From Thraustochytrium sp. TN22 (lineage: Eukaryota > Sar > Bigyra > Thraustochytrida > Thraustochytriidae), in assembly GCA_013306675.1 (NCBI GenBank), contig JABLUY010000164.1, positions 23,407-87,406 on the forward strand: a stretch of DNA of 64,000 nt. Reading direction: 5' to 3'. Numbering within the stretch: the stretch's first letter is position 1; every line of letters begins with the position of its first letter. The notes beneath the pieces were generated by a model. That model had not been told where the DNA came from. It made no database searches and saw nothing but the letters and a program-made list of their open reading frames with translations. Below are positions 30,247 through 39,675 of this stretch, piece by piece. A program made the position numbers and the translations under genes.

Positions 30247-31317
30247 ATGAGGGCGGCGCGGGCGGCGGCCGCGCTGGCGGCGCTGGCGGTCGCCGCGGCG
30301 GCCGGCGCGGCGCAGGCGGCGGCGGCGGCGGCGGAGGTGGCGCGCCATACGAACAACTGGGCGGTCATCGTGGAAACCTCGCTGTACTTCTTCAACTACA
30401 GGCACGCGGCGAACGCGCTGTCCATGTACCGCACGGTGAAGCAGCTGGGCATCCCGGACAACCAGATCATTCTAATGCTCGCGGACGACATGGCATGCCA
30501 CCGGAGCAACCCGCTCAAGGCGGAGATCTTCAACAACAAGCGCCACCAGATTGAGCTGTATGGCGACCACGTCGAGGTGGACTACCGCGGCAAGGAGGTC
30601 ACGGTGGAGAACTTCTTGCGCGTGTTGCTCGGGCGCCACCCGCCTGGCACGCCCGCGTCCAAGCGCCTCGACACCAACGAGGGCAGCAACGTGTTCGTGT
30701 ACATGTCGGGCCACGGTGGCGACGAGTTCCTCAAGTTCCAGGACTCCGAGGAGATCAGCAGCCAGGACCTGGCCGGTGCCTTCGAGCAAATGCGCATCAA
30801 GCGTCGCTTCCACGAGATCTTCTTCGCAGTCGACACCTGCCAGGCCACCACGCTGTACACGCACTTCAACACGCCCAACATTGTCGCGGTTGGCTCGTCC
30901 AAGCGCAACCAGAACTCCTACTCGCACCACGGCGACGACCTCCTCGGCACCGCCGTCATCGACCGCTTCACCTACTACATGCTCGAGTTCATGGACCGGC
31001 GTGGCGACAAGGCCACGCTCGGCGACCTCATGCACTACATGACGCCGGAGCGCCTGCACTCTGACGCTGCCATGGACACCTCGCACTACGCGCGCCCGGT
31101 CAGCAAGGTTGCGCTCACGGACTTTCTGGGCTCTGTTCTGCACGTCGACACCTCCGTGGGCCAGGCGCCCTACGTGCCGCCCGCCAATGCCAGCAGCGAC
31201 GCATCAGAGGAGGCCGAGGACGACAAGCTGGACGACGCACCAGCCCGAAAGCCCGCTCCGGCTGCACGGACCTTGCCCGTGCCGGACATGTACCCTGACT
31301 GGCAGCCCTCGTTCTAG
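30247..31317 (+). CDS. GPI8: GPI transamidase catalytic subunit GPI8/PIG-K
   Basis: A protein of 356 residues from the ATG at 30247; the longer frame begins at GTG. The first 30 residues are an Ala-rich signal peptide. The clan CD cysteine peptidase domain follows, with NNWAVIVETSLYFFNYRHAA, IILMLADDMACHRSNP, the catalytic His in YMSGHGGDEFLKF (about 156) and the catalytic Cys in FFAVDTCQA (about 198). GPI8 cleaves the C-terminal signal of precursor proteins in the ER lumen and joins them to the GPI anchor, within a complex with GPAA1, PIG-T, PIG-S and PIG-U. After the peptidase domain the protein ends in a hydrophilic Pro/Ala/Asp tail. I see no C-terminal transmembrane helix like that of animal and yeast GPI8. 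The identification is very secure. Confidence 0.95.
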   Translation: MRAARAAAALAALAVAAAAGAAQAAAAAAEVARHTNNWAVIVETSLYFFNYRHAANALSMYRTVKQLGIPDNQIILMLADDMACHRSNPLKAEIFNNKRHQIELYGDHVEVDYRGKEVTVENFLRVLLGRHPPGTPASKRLDTNEGSNVFVYMSGHGGDEFLKFQDSEEISSQDLAGAFEQMRIKRRFHEIFFAVDTCQATTLYTHFNTPNIVAVGSSKRNQNSYSHHGDDLLGTAVIDRFTYYMLEFMDRRGDKATLGDLMHYMTPERLHSDAAMDTSHYARPVSKVALTDFLGSVLHVDTSVGQAPYVPPANASSDASEEAEDDKLDDAPARKPAPAARTLPVPDMYPDWQPSF

Positions 31318-31419
31318 CTCCTGGCTAGCTACTACCTAGCTTGCGTTTTACTACTACAGCTCATGTGTGTGATGGATGTGTGGTATGCGGGTGCGAGTTT
31401 GTGCGCACGTATTTGCTCC

Positions 31420-32532
31420 TTACAGCTCATTGCCGATGGAGACCCAGTCCTGCGCCTTGCCTGCGTCAGCCTGTCCGCGAGTACCAGCGAGCGCCCCACC
31501 CCCGAGACGTCTACTTACGTTGCGTAGGTTGTTCCGTCGAGCAAAGATCTCAAGGTACGAGCCCCCCGGCACAAGCTCCTCGATGAGCTCATAGATCTCG
31601 ATCGGCTTCTGGCTCTGGCCTTGCCGCTCGCAGTAGAGCACGTCGCTCGCGATGTTGCGGCGAGTGCCGGGCGGGTCCACCTTGCCCTTCTTGCCAACCA
31701 GACACGTCTCCTTGGCGTGCTGCAGGTAAAAGCCGTGGCTCTTGGCGAGACGCCGGTTCACGGTCTGCTTGACCCAAGCGATCTCGTCCACGAGCTCGTA
31801 GCCCCACTTCTCCATGAGCTCCAGAGCGAACTTGTACTTGGCGTTGATGACCCATACAAACAAGAAGCCGTTCTCCTGTAGAGAGGGGAACGGAATCTTC
31901 TCGATGAGACTGCGATTTCGCGCACGTTAAAAAGTCAGCATGGCCAAGTTGGAGCGTGATCACGGGCCGTGCGAGCGAGCACGCGCGCAGCCTCGCGAGA
32001 CGTACCTGTCCGAGAGCTGCTGGTAGCCAATGGCAACGCCGCGCGTCGGGTTCGAAGTGGCCAGCTGCCAGGGCGGGTCGGTCATAATCACGTCGAAGAG
32101 CTTGCCGGTCTTGCGCCTTTGCGCCTCCGCAAGCTTCTTAAAGTCGAAGGAGCGCACGTCGGCACGCACCGGCACGCACCGCGACGGCGGCTTCCACAGC
32201 GCGAGCTGCGGTTTGCTCTCGGCCGCGGCCTCGGCCTTGGCCTCCTCCTCGGCGGCCGCCTCAGCCTTGGCCTCCTCCTCCGCGTCCTCCTGCTCGCCGT
32301 CCTCCTCGTCCGCAGCCTTGTCGTCCGCAGCCTTGTCGTCCGAGGATTTGCTCTCCGACGCCTTGCGCTCTGCCGCCTTGTCCTCCTCCGAGGGCTTGGC
32401 GGCCTGCTGCTCCTCCTCAAAGAGGTCCTCCAGGATCTCCTGCTCCAGCCTGCACATCTCCTTGCGCGTCGCCTCGATGTACCGCACCAGGTCCTCCTCC
32501 GTGAGGCCTTGCAGGTTCGCCGGCAGCTTCAT
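31420..32532 (-). CDS. MT-A70 family adenine methyltransferase (METTL3/MTA1-like), three exons
   Basis: Exon 1 is 32006-32532, exon 2 is 31519-31909 and exon 3 is 31420-31449, giving 315 residues. Donors are GTACGT and GTAAGT; the phases agree. The N-terminal 50 residues are helical, then comes an acidic Lys/Glu/Ala-rich linker. The Rossmann-type methyltransferase core contains the catalytic DPPW (about residues 149-152) in VIMTDPPWQLATSNPTRG, then FVWVINAKYKFALELMEKWG, WVKQTVNRRLAKSHG, HAKETCLVGKKG and EIFARRNNLRN, and ends WVSIGNEL. MT-A70 enzymes methylate adenine N6 in mRNA (METTL3) or DNA (the ciliate MTA1/AMT1 clade). The TSNPTRG segment after DPPW differs from metazoan METTL3 and from METTL4, and I think it fits the MTA1 side better, though only a tree can tell. 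It is head to head with a SANT-like gene, 222 bases away. Confidence 0.88.
31450..31518 (-). other. MT-A70 gene intron 2 (69 bases, stop-free, in frame)
   Basis: GTAAGT donor and GCAG acceptor on the minus strand. The length is a multiple of three with no stop, so retention would insert 23 residues just before the last nine. Family conservation of RRNNLRN followed directly by WxxxGNEL shows it is normally removed. Confidence 0.8.
31910..32005 (-). other. MT-A70 gene intron 1 (96 bases)
   Basis: GTACGT donor and TCGCAG acceptor on the minus strand. It splits the Ser codon of QLSDS and joins to LIEKIPFPSLQENGF, restoring the family sequence. Confidence 0.85.
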
Positions 32533-32754
32533 GGTGGCCCGCGGCCACCGCCACCGCCCGCTCGCCGAGCCTCGCCGAGCCTCGCGCGCGCGCGCCCGCC
32601 CGCGCCTCGCGCGACGCGACTGCAGCCGCCAGACGCTGCCGCAGGAGCAGCCGACCTAACGACCGCCGCGCGCGCCTGCAACTTGAAAAGATCAAAAAGA
32701 GGCTCGGAGCGAGCAAGGGCAGAACTTCAACTGCGACGAGAAAATCGCAGCGGG

Positions 32755-34440
32755 ATGGCGGCTGCGGCGCGCGCGGGCGCGGGTGGCGCGCCTACGCGGC
32801 ACGCCGAGGCGGCGCGGCCCTGCGACGCGCTCCCGGCATCGCCCTTCGAGGACGCCTTCCGCTCGGATCGGTGCGCCAAAGATCCTCAGGGCGCGGTCCG
32901 CTACACGAAAAAGACGGTCACCACCACGGTGACGGTGGTCACCATGACAACTCGGACGGTGAGGAGAGTTACCGTGTTCCACCCTGCCGCCAAGACGGCC
33001 CCTCAGCAGCAGCCGCAGCAGCAGCCGCAGCCGTTGGCCATGGCCGAGAAGCAGGACCACGTAGCGACGATGCAGCCGGAGCCGCCAAAGCACTCGTCGC
33101 ACCAGTTGACCGTGGCCGAAAAGCCTGACCACGCGTCGCTAAAGCAGCTAGCCGCACCCGAGAACCAAGACCACGTATCAACACTGCAGCCAGAGCCCGC
33201 GAAGCAGCCGCAGCAGCGGCAGCAGCTGGCCAAGAGCCAGGACCGCGTCGTGTCGTCGCTTAAAGATCGCTACTACGATCCCTATGAGGTCATCGAGGCC
33301 GCTGTCCAAGCGATGCCGCCTGGCAAGCGGAATCTTGATTGGATGGCGATCAAAGCCATCTGGAGAGCGAACGGCACGTCCGAAGACATGTATAGCTTCT
33401 ACAAAGGCCTGTACTACAGACGGACCAAGAGGCCTCGTGCCCGGTGGACTGACTCCGCCGCCGACGACGACGACGCCGACGATACCGCGCGCCCCCCGCG
33501 TCGTCGGCGCACTGGGACCAACTCGCAGCAGCCGCGTCCGTCGCAGCTGCCGGCTGTTGCAGTCGAAAATCAGGCGAGCGCCGCGCTGCCGCCTGTAGGT
33601 GGCCGTGACGACCCGTTTGGGGTTGTTTTGGCTGCGGCCCGAGCCCTGCCCCCAAGCAAGCAGAATCTTGACTGGACGGCGATCGAAGCCACATGGAGAG
33701 CGAACGGCACACCCGAAGACAGTTGGGGCTTTTACCGGGGCCTGTTCTACAGACGGAACAAAAAGCCACGCGCTCACGCGACTGACTCCGCCGCCCCAGA
33801 CGCTAGGCTGCTTGAGGCTTCAATGTCGAACCGTACCGACGGCGACTCTGCCGGGCACCTCGACGTCGTTCGCAGTCAGGACGCGACTGTGCAGGGCGAG
33901 CCAGATGGGACCGCCTTTGAAGCTACTGCTGGCGCGGCTCCAGTCAGTGACCACAGGGATGGCAAAGCCCCGGTCAACCCCAATGTCGAGGGCGACACCC
34001 GTGCATCCGCCCTCTCGCAGCCCCCTGTGCAGCCTCGTGCGCCTGCTCTTCCCGAGGCCATCCATGCACGTTGCCCTGAACGAGGTTGCGACTTTGTTTC
34101 CCCGACTTTGGACGAGATGCCGTCCAATGAGGCGTTCATGGTACGAAAGCGCGAGCTTCTGAAGACCGCGGTTGGGAACCTCTCATGGACCGCCGCGGAG
34201 ACGCAACTGCTCGTACACATTGTGAAATGCCAGCGTTCCAAGATGCAAGGGCGAAAGGGACGCAAGAACCTCTGCTGGGACAAAGTCTACAGCAAGTGGC
34301 ATGAGCTAGTCGCCGCGCTGCAGATTCTTGGGCGCGCCGGCACCCCCGAGAATCCACTTTATTATGCACGAACGAAGGTCTCGTTGCAGAACAAGAAGCG
34401 CGAACTTACTCGCGGAGGAGAGCGTCTGTCTGACTACTGA
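32755..34440 (+). CDS. SANT/Myb-like repeat protein, candidate DNA-binding protein
   Basis: A protein of 561 residues from the ATG at 32755. Two modules of about 65 residues (172-240 and 283-350) are clear duplicates: PP(G/S)K(R/Q)NLDWxAI, then (A)xWRANGT(S/P)ED, then a FYxGL(Y/F)YRR(T/N)K end followed by a basic/acidic tail. A third, diverged copy may be at 459-555 (NLSWTAAETQLLVHIVK, KNLCWDKVYSKWHEL, GTPENPLYYARTK). Regular tryptophans in short helices suggest a SANT/Myb-like fold. Between the modules are basic and disordered linkers; residues 85-155 carry a QDHV...QPEP repeat. I recognise no named family. The gene is divergent from the MT-A70 gene, with 222 bases between starts, so they may share a promoter. 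Confidence 0.6.
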   Translation: MAAAARAGAGGAPTRHAEAARPCDALPASPFEDAFRSDRCAKDPQGAVRYTKKTVTTTVTVVTMTTRTVRRVTVFHPAAKTAPQQQPQQQPQPLAMAEKQDHVATMQPEPPKHSSHQLTVAEKPDHASLKQLAAPENQDHVSTLQPEPAKQPQQRQQLAKSQDRVVSSLKDRYYDPYEVIEAAVQAMPPGKRNLDWMAIKAIWRANGTSEDMYSFYKGLYYRRTKRPRARWTDSAADDDDADDTARPPRRRRTGTNSQQPRPSQLPAVAVENQASAALPPVGGRDDPFGVVLAAARALPPSKQNLDWTAIEATWRANGTPEDSWGFYRGLFYRRNKKPRAHATDSAAPDARLLEASMSNRTDGDSAGHLDVVRSQDATVQGEPDGTAFEATAGAAPVSDHRDGKAPVNPNVEGDTRASALSQPPVQPRAPALPEAIHARCPERGCDFVSPTLDEMPSNEAFMVRKRELLKTAVGNLSWTAAETQLLVHIVKCQRSKMQGRKGRKNLCWDKVYSKWHELVAALQILGRAGTPENPLYYARTKVSLQNKKRELTRGGERLSDY

Positions 34441-34664
34441 GAATAAGAGTGATACCAGATCACGACGAAAAAAGACCAAGGCGCGTAATGGTTGGTCCCA
34501 AGTAGGCTACGACCTGATGGTCAGCTGCTCTGGAGTGGTGGTGGCCCTACGCCGGGGTTTGGTTGGTGGTATTGGTACCCACCCACCAGGGAACCACGGG
34601 ACCACTGATACCAACCGCCATGGCCGCTGTCGTGCGAAGTAAGAATAAATAAAAGTCGAAAAGG

Positions 34665-36182
34665 ATGCCTCGGCGCGGAGCGGTGCGGGCGAACACGGAG
34701 CCCTTGCGGCTCGCACGGGCGGCGTGGCTTTGTGATGCGCTCCAGGGGAAGGCGTTCGAGGACGCTTCGGGCTCGCGGTGGCGAATCGCGGGAAGCGCTG
34801 GGCGCGACAAGTGCATCCTCGAGGCCGACACGGATGGCGCGAAAGCTGCTTCCTCGCGAGTCGTGCAGGCCGAGACGGTGGCCAGGAACTTCATCAAGGC
34901 GCACACGAAGAAAACAAAAAAGTCGAGAATTGTGCAGCCGGCCGCCAAGGAGCTTCTCTTCTCCATCTGGATGATCAGCGAGGCCGACAAGGCCGCCGTG
35001 GTGAAGGAGCGGCAGCTCTTAACTCAAGAAGTGGCCAAGCGTGCGGCCTGCCAGGCGAAGCTGCAGGAACATGCGGCGCAGCAGGCCGTCCAGAGGCTCC
35101 CGACCGACGCTAACACGCGCACGAGAAGATCTCTCTTGAGGCAGATCGCAAACAGCGAGCAGCGCTCCAAGGCGATCGAGGAGCGCGCGTCGTTGGCCAG
35201 CGACGGCGCCAAGTATGCGTTCATCGGCCAGGTGGAAGCCCTTGCCTACTTCAAAGAGGTTCTCGGGGTCAGCATACACAAGAGCACCCTCTCGCAGTGG
35301 ATCCATGGGAATCGCTCGCCTATGAATGGCGACGGTCGCAAATCGGCGCTCAGTGCCCGAAGGAAGAAGCAGGCGCAGCAGCCTGGGTCTGTTGCAGACG
35401 GGTCAGCTAGTGAAGTTGAAGACGGAGATCCCGAGACCGCGGGAAGTGAGGATGACAGTGAGGATGACCTGGACGAGCGCGGCCTTAAAGTGTCGGATGC
35501 CGCCGACAGTACGGCGCATGCGGCGGCGGCAGCAACGACGGAGGATAACACCGAGGAATCCGACGGCGAGGACAATGACTCTGATGGCGAGGACGGTGGC
35601 TCTGATGGCGAGGACGATGACTCTGATCATGATTTTCAAGAGGAGTCGGACGAGAAAGAATCCAAGGCGGACTCAGCCAAGGTCGCGACGAGCAAACCTC
35701 CGTCAAGTCTCTTGCCAAAAGAGAAGGCCAGTCATTCCAGCGCTGCTTTGGAGGAGCTCAAGGTGAGGTGCGATGCGCTCTCCAGCACCCTTATCGAGAT
35801 GCGGCACGAGCCGGGCCTCAGGCTCCTCGAAACCGTTGCCGAGCTCCAGGGCGCGACAGATGCAGTAGAGACGGAGTACAGGGCGCGCGTCGCGGAGCTC
35901 AAGGAGGCCATCCGGCAGGCCCAAACCGATCTCCGCCACGTCAAAGAAGAAGCCAAGCGTAAGAAGATCATGGTGCGCTCCAAACTGAAGGGGGAGAAGC
36001 GCCGGTACACCTTCATGAAGGACCGCTTGAAGCGACTCCGTACCGAGAATGGCTTCGCCGACGTCGCAGAGGCGCGCCGCGTCTTCACGGCCTACGAGAA
36101 GATACTTGAGGACGCAAAGAATGCTCCTCGGGACGAATACGGCTGCTTGCTTGATGAGCCCGACCTGGGGACTCTGGGGTGA
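34665..36182 (+). CDS. Acidic coiled-coil protein with a possible helix-turn-helix, function unknown
   Basis: A protein of 505 residues, ATG at 34665. The N-terminal 200 residues are mostly helical and basic. A possible helix-turn-helix lies near residue 205 (SIHKSTLSQWIHGNRSP). A long acidic stretch (250-340) contains tandem DSDGED units. Residues 385-480 form a coiled coil rich in Lys and Glu. The composition, with basic, acidic and coiled parts, is that of a nuclear or chromatin-associated protein. It lies 225 bases after the SANT-like gene on the same strand. Its relation to the MT-A70 gene is position only. I do not recognise its family. Confidence 0.55.
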   Translation: MPRRGAVRANTEPLRLARAAWLCDALQGKAFEDASGSRWRIAGSAGRDKCILEADTDGAKAASSRVVQAETVARNFIKAHTKKTKKSRIVQPAAKELLFSIWMISEADKAAVVKERQLLTQEVAKRAACQAKLQEHAAQQAVQRLPTDANTRTRRSLLRQIANSEQRSKAIEERASLASDGAKYAFIGQVEALAYFKEVLGVSIHKSTLSQWIHGNRSPMNGDGRKSALSARRKKQAQQPGSVADGSASEVEDGDPETAGSEDDSEDDLDERGLKVSDAADSTAHAAAAATTEDNTEESDGEDNDSDGEDGGSDGEDDDSDHDFQEESDEKESKADSAKVATSKPPSSLLPKEKASHSSAALEELKVRCDALSSTLIEMRHEPGLRLLETVAELQGATDAVETEYRARVAELKEAIRQAQTDLRHVKEEAKRKKIMVRSKLKGEKRRYTFMKDRLKRLRTENGFADVAEARRVFTAYEKILEDAKNAPRDEYGCLLDEPDLGTLG

Positions 36183-36939
36183 CGGTCCAACGGTGGTCGT
36201 AGTGAGCAAATCGGATCCCATTCAGAATGTTCCTTTTCTTCATCAGCGCTTGCGCCGTGCATAAGCCGGCGCTCCCATCGGTGCTGTCTCGCAGGTCCGC
36301 CGAGCCTTGAGGCTGCGTGCCTGTGGCAGTGGCTCACGCCTGACACTGTCGCCACTTGCGGTGCTCATGACGACAGCGACGCATGGCGCACCGCGTGGGG
36401 AGCCAGTCGACAAGCTGCAAGCTGCAAGCCACATGAGACCACGCATGCCGCGCACGGGCGGGACAGAGCGTGCCTTCCGCCGACGGCACCTTCGTTGGTC
36501 GCTCAGGGACACGTCGAAAGCGTCCTGGGACCAGCGGGACCTCCAAGCCTGCCAAGGGCATTGCCGTCGGCGGCCGCTACGCAACCAGGCGGTGGAGCGC
36601 CTCTTCTGCGCTTGACCAAGCGGTGGTCGGAGGCGCGAACTCGGTCATGCGCGCTCGGGAGCTTTGCGCGGCTGCTGGCCGGGTGGCGCGCTGGGTGTGG
36701 CTCGAGGCTCGAGGCAGCCAGCGAGGCAGAGCTTCGCCGCGCTCCGTGGCAAAACCTGGTGACGATCACGGAACTCCTTCGCGAGCGGATGAAATGATCT
36801 GCAGGGGCCGAACGATCGCGAGAAGCCGAGATCTTCACCGAGGGCGACTCACGGGCAGCCTGAAGATGGCAGCAGACCAGCAACTGCCGAAATCGCAGAC
36901 GCAGAGCAGCGTTGCACGAGCGCAGGGACGCCGAGAAGC
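36183..36939. other. Intergenic, upstream of the DJ-1 gene
   Basis: About 760 bases. Short open frames on both strands have no recognisable content. It presumably holds the DJ-1 gene promoter. Confidence 0.4.
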
Positions 36940-37659
36940 ATGGGGGACTCCAAGAAGAGCGTGCTGATGGTGCTCACGTCGACGGAAAAGTTCGGCGAGA
37001 CGGGCAAGCAGACTGGGTGGTACCTGCCTGAGTGCGCGCACCCGTACCACGTCTTCAAGCAGTCGGGCATGGTGGAGATGACCTTCGCGAGCCCGGAGGG
37101 CGGCAAGGCGCCGCTGGACGAGAGCTCCCTGGAGGCCTACAAGGACGAGGAGGTGTGCAAGACGCTCTGGGCGGATGAGGACTTCCGCTCGCGCACAGAG
37201 AACACGGAGAAGCTGAGCGAGGTGGCGGAGAAATCCTTCGACGCCATCTTCATCGTGGGCGGCTTCGGCTGCATGTTCCCGGACGGAGGCCTGGCCAACG
37301 ACGAGGACCTGCAGAAGATCGTGCGCAACACCTACGAGTCCGGCGGCATCGTCTCAGCCGTCTGCCACGGCCCGGTCGGCCTCACCAAGGTCAAACTCTC
37401 TGACGGCACGCTGCTGCTCAAGGACCGCAAGGTGGCGGCCTTCACCGACGACGAGGAGCGCGCGGCCGAGGCCTTTGACGTCGTGCCCTTCACCAACGAG
37501 CAAAAGATGCTCGAGATTGGCGCCGTCTATACCAAGCGCGGCCCCTGGCAGGCGCACGTCATCACTGATGGCCGCGTCATCACCGGCCAGAACCCGGCCT
37601 CGGCCTACGGCGTCGCCAACGCCGTCCTCGCCAAGTTCAACGGCGCCACCCTCGCATAA
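36940..37659 (+). CDS. DJ-1/PfpI family protein, HSP31-like glyoxalase III
   Basis: A protein of 239 residues, ATG at 36940. It has the class I glutamine-amidotransferase-like fold: VLMVLTSTEKFGETGKQTG, YLPECAHPYHVF, FASPEGGKAPLD with the acidic residue, FIVGGFGCMFPDG, and the nucleophile elbow SAVCHGPVGL with Cys near 142 followed by His. The G-x-x-TG at the start and the PEGG loop are those of the HSP31 group rather than of human DJ-1. HSP31 proteins convert methylglyoxal to D-lactate without glutathione (EC 4.2.1.130) and protect against carbonyl and oxidative stress. The length is as in fungal HSP31. Cytosolic; no targeting signal. It is convergent with the GT61 gene, 99 bases away. Confidence 0.88.
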   Translation: MGDSKKSVLMVLTSTEKFGETGKQTGWYLPECAHPYHVFKQSGMVEMTFASPEGGKAPLDESSLEAYKDEEVCKTLWADEDFRSRTENTEKLSEVAEKSFDAIFIVGGFGCMFPDGGLANDEDLQKIVRNTYESGGIVSAVCHGPVGLTKVKLSDGTLLLKDRKVAAFTDDEERAAEAFDVVPFTNEQKMLEIGAVYTKRGPWQAHVITDGRVITGQNPASAYGVANAVLAKFNGATLA

Positions 37660-37758
37660 ACAGAGAGAGACCATCTTTTAAGATACACCATGTACGCACT
37701 TCTCTCTCGCACAAACATGTCTCTCACAACAATAATCCTGAGATGAGTGTTCGGCGCG

Positions 37759-39609
37759 CTAACTGTCCACCAGCGCCACTAATGCCTTGCGCAAAGTACG
37801 CTGCCAGGCCGCATCCTCCAGATAAACGTCTTGATCGCGCAGAGGATGCAGACCCCAAGCATCGCTGCCGAGGTAGTCCGTGTCCGTGCCATTCCAGCCG
37901 GCCTCCGGGTCGGCGAGGGACTCCGGCTCGTGCACGACGACGCGCACGCCGAGCCAGCGCGCCAATCGCTCATACATCCAGCGCCACCCAAAGTACGAGG
38001 GTGGCATCACCAAGATGAGCACGGCGCGCCGCGGCAGAAACGCGACGTTGGCGCATCCTTGGCCATGCACGCAACACAACACGCGCGTGCGCTGGAACGC
38101 CGCCCACTGCTGGCGGAAGTCAAGGCGCTCCACGACCACCTCGCGCGTCGTGAGGCCTAGCGGCGCGAACATCTTGCGCGCCGCCGACACGGTATCGCGC
38201 AGGTTCGCAAATCTGCGCGTCCCGCGGCGCTTTACAAAGGTGACCTCACCCGCGATCCCGTCCGGCGCCGTCTGTCGCAACTCGGGCCAGAGCGCCTGCG
38301 CCACCGCGTCTCGAAACGCGGGCCCTGCCGCGTCGTGGCCTGTCGGGGCGGGCTCCGGCTCCAGGGGCCGCGTGAACGGCAAAAGGCCCACCTCGACGAA
38401 TAGATCGGCAAAGCAGAGCGTCCCGGCGCCTGCACTCGCAATCGGCGCGCTCGCCGTGCGTAGGGCCTCCAAAGAATGTACGTGCTTGAAGAGCACGTCG
38501 AGGAGCCCCAACGGGCTCTGCTGTGGCGCGCCGCGCGCCGCGCGCACAATTTCCTGCAGGCGCGCGCGTTCCTCGGCGTGGCCCACGTCCAAAAACAGTG
38601 TTGCTTGCGCCGGATCCACTCCAGCGCGACGCAAAGTCTCCGAGACTGGGATGAGTACATCGGCGAGGAGATGGTACACGTTCGTGACGGACCACACAGA
38701 CAAAATCACCACTGGGTCCGCCGCGTGAGCATCACAGGCAATCTCTGGGGCAGCCGCCGCGCGCAGCGCGCCAAGGCCGTCGTCGCGCAGGTACGGTTCA
38801 AATCGGGACTGACCCATGACCCACTGTGTTGCGTCGGCCGCGCGCAGACGCGCGTACGTCTCGCTGCCAAAGGCGAAGAGCAGCTTCCCGCGCGAGAAGC
38901 CGCACGCCTTGCACCGGGCGCTAATGGCCGGCCCAGGGATGGATGGATGCTCCTCGCGCCAGTCCAGCTCGGACCGCGCGATCTGCTGCGCAGACCGCGT
39001 GAAGAGGTCCTCGCGCACCTGCAGGTCATCCCGAAACCCACTACACCTCGTCGCGCATTGGTGGTATGCCCTGCGCTCGTCCGCACAGATGCTTTCCACG
39101 GTGCTACGCGAGACATTTTGGCCAGCGGTCGCCCAGTCAATATGCTTCCCTAGGCAGGTCTCGAGCGCCCCCAGCAGGGGCCGGCATGGCTGGCGCGTGC
39201 CACACAGGCAGACCGACTCGCCGTCGGCGCGAGCTCGCAGCCGCACGCGACCGTGTGTGGCTGAGAAGAGGTCCTCCACGCCGCGCGCCGTGCGCAGCGT
39301 CTCGAGCACTGGGCCGGGCTCAAGACAGGCGTCGTTGAGAAGCAGCTCACGCGCCAGCGCGCCGCGGACAAGCCGCCAGGGCTCCTCCACGGACGTGGGC
39401 ACAGCCACGGTTGTTTCGAGCGTCTCTCCTCGAAGGTCGTCCACCAAGTCCACCTGCACGCGCAGCAGCCACGGGTGCGGGATCCTCGCTCGCCGCGTGC
39501 CGGCCTCCAGGTCCAACTGCACGTCGAGCCCGGCGGGGATGCTCTGGCCTTTTTCCACCACTTGCCAGTGCCTGCTAGCCACCCAGAGGGTCTCTGGTGG
39601 ACCGCCCTT

Positions 39610-39675
<66 letters not shown>

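Noticed and set aside
31969-32754. A 262-residue upstream extension of the SANT-like gene
   Set aside because: It runs antisense through the methyltransferase exon 1; the ATG at 32755 has a plausible leader.
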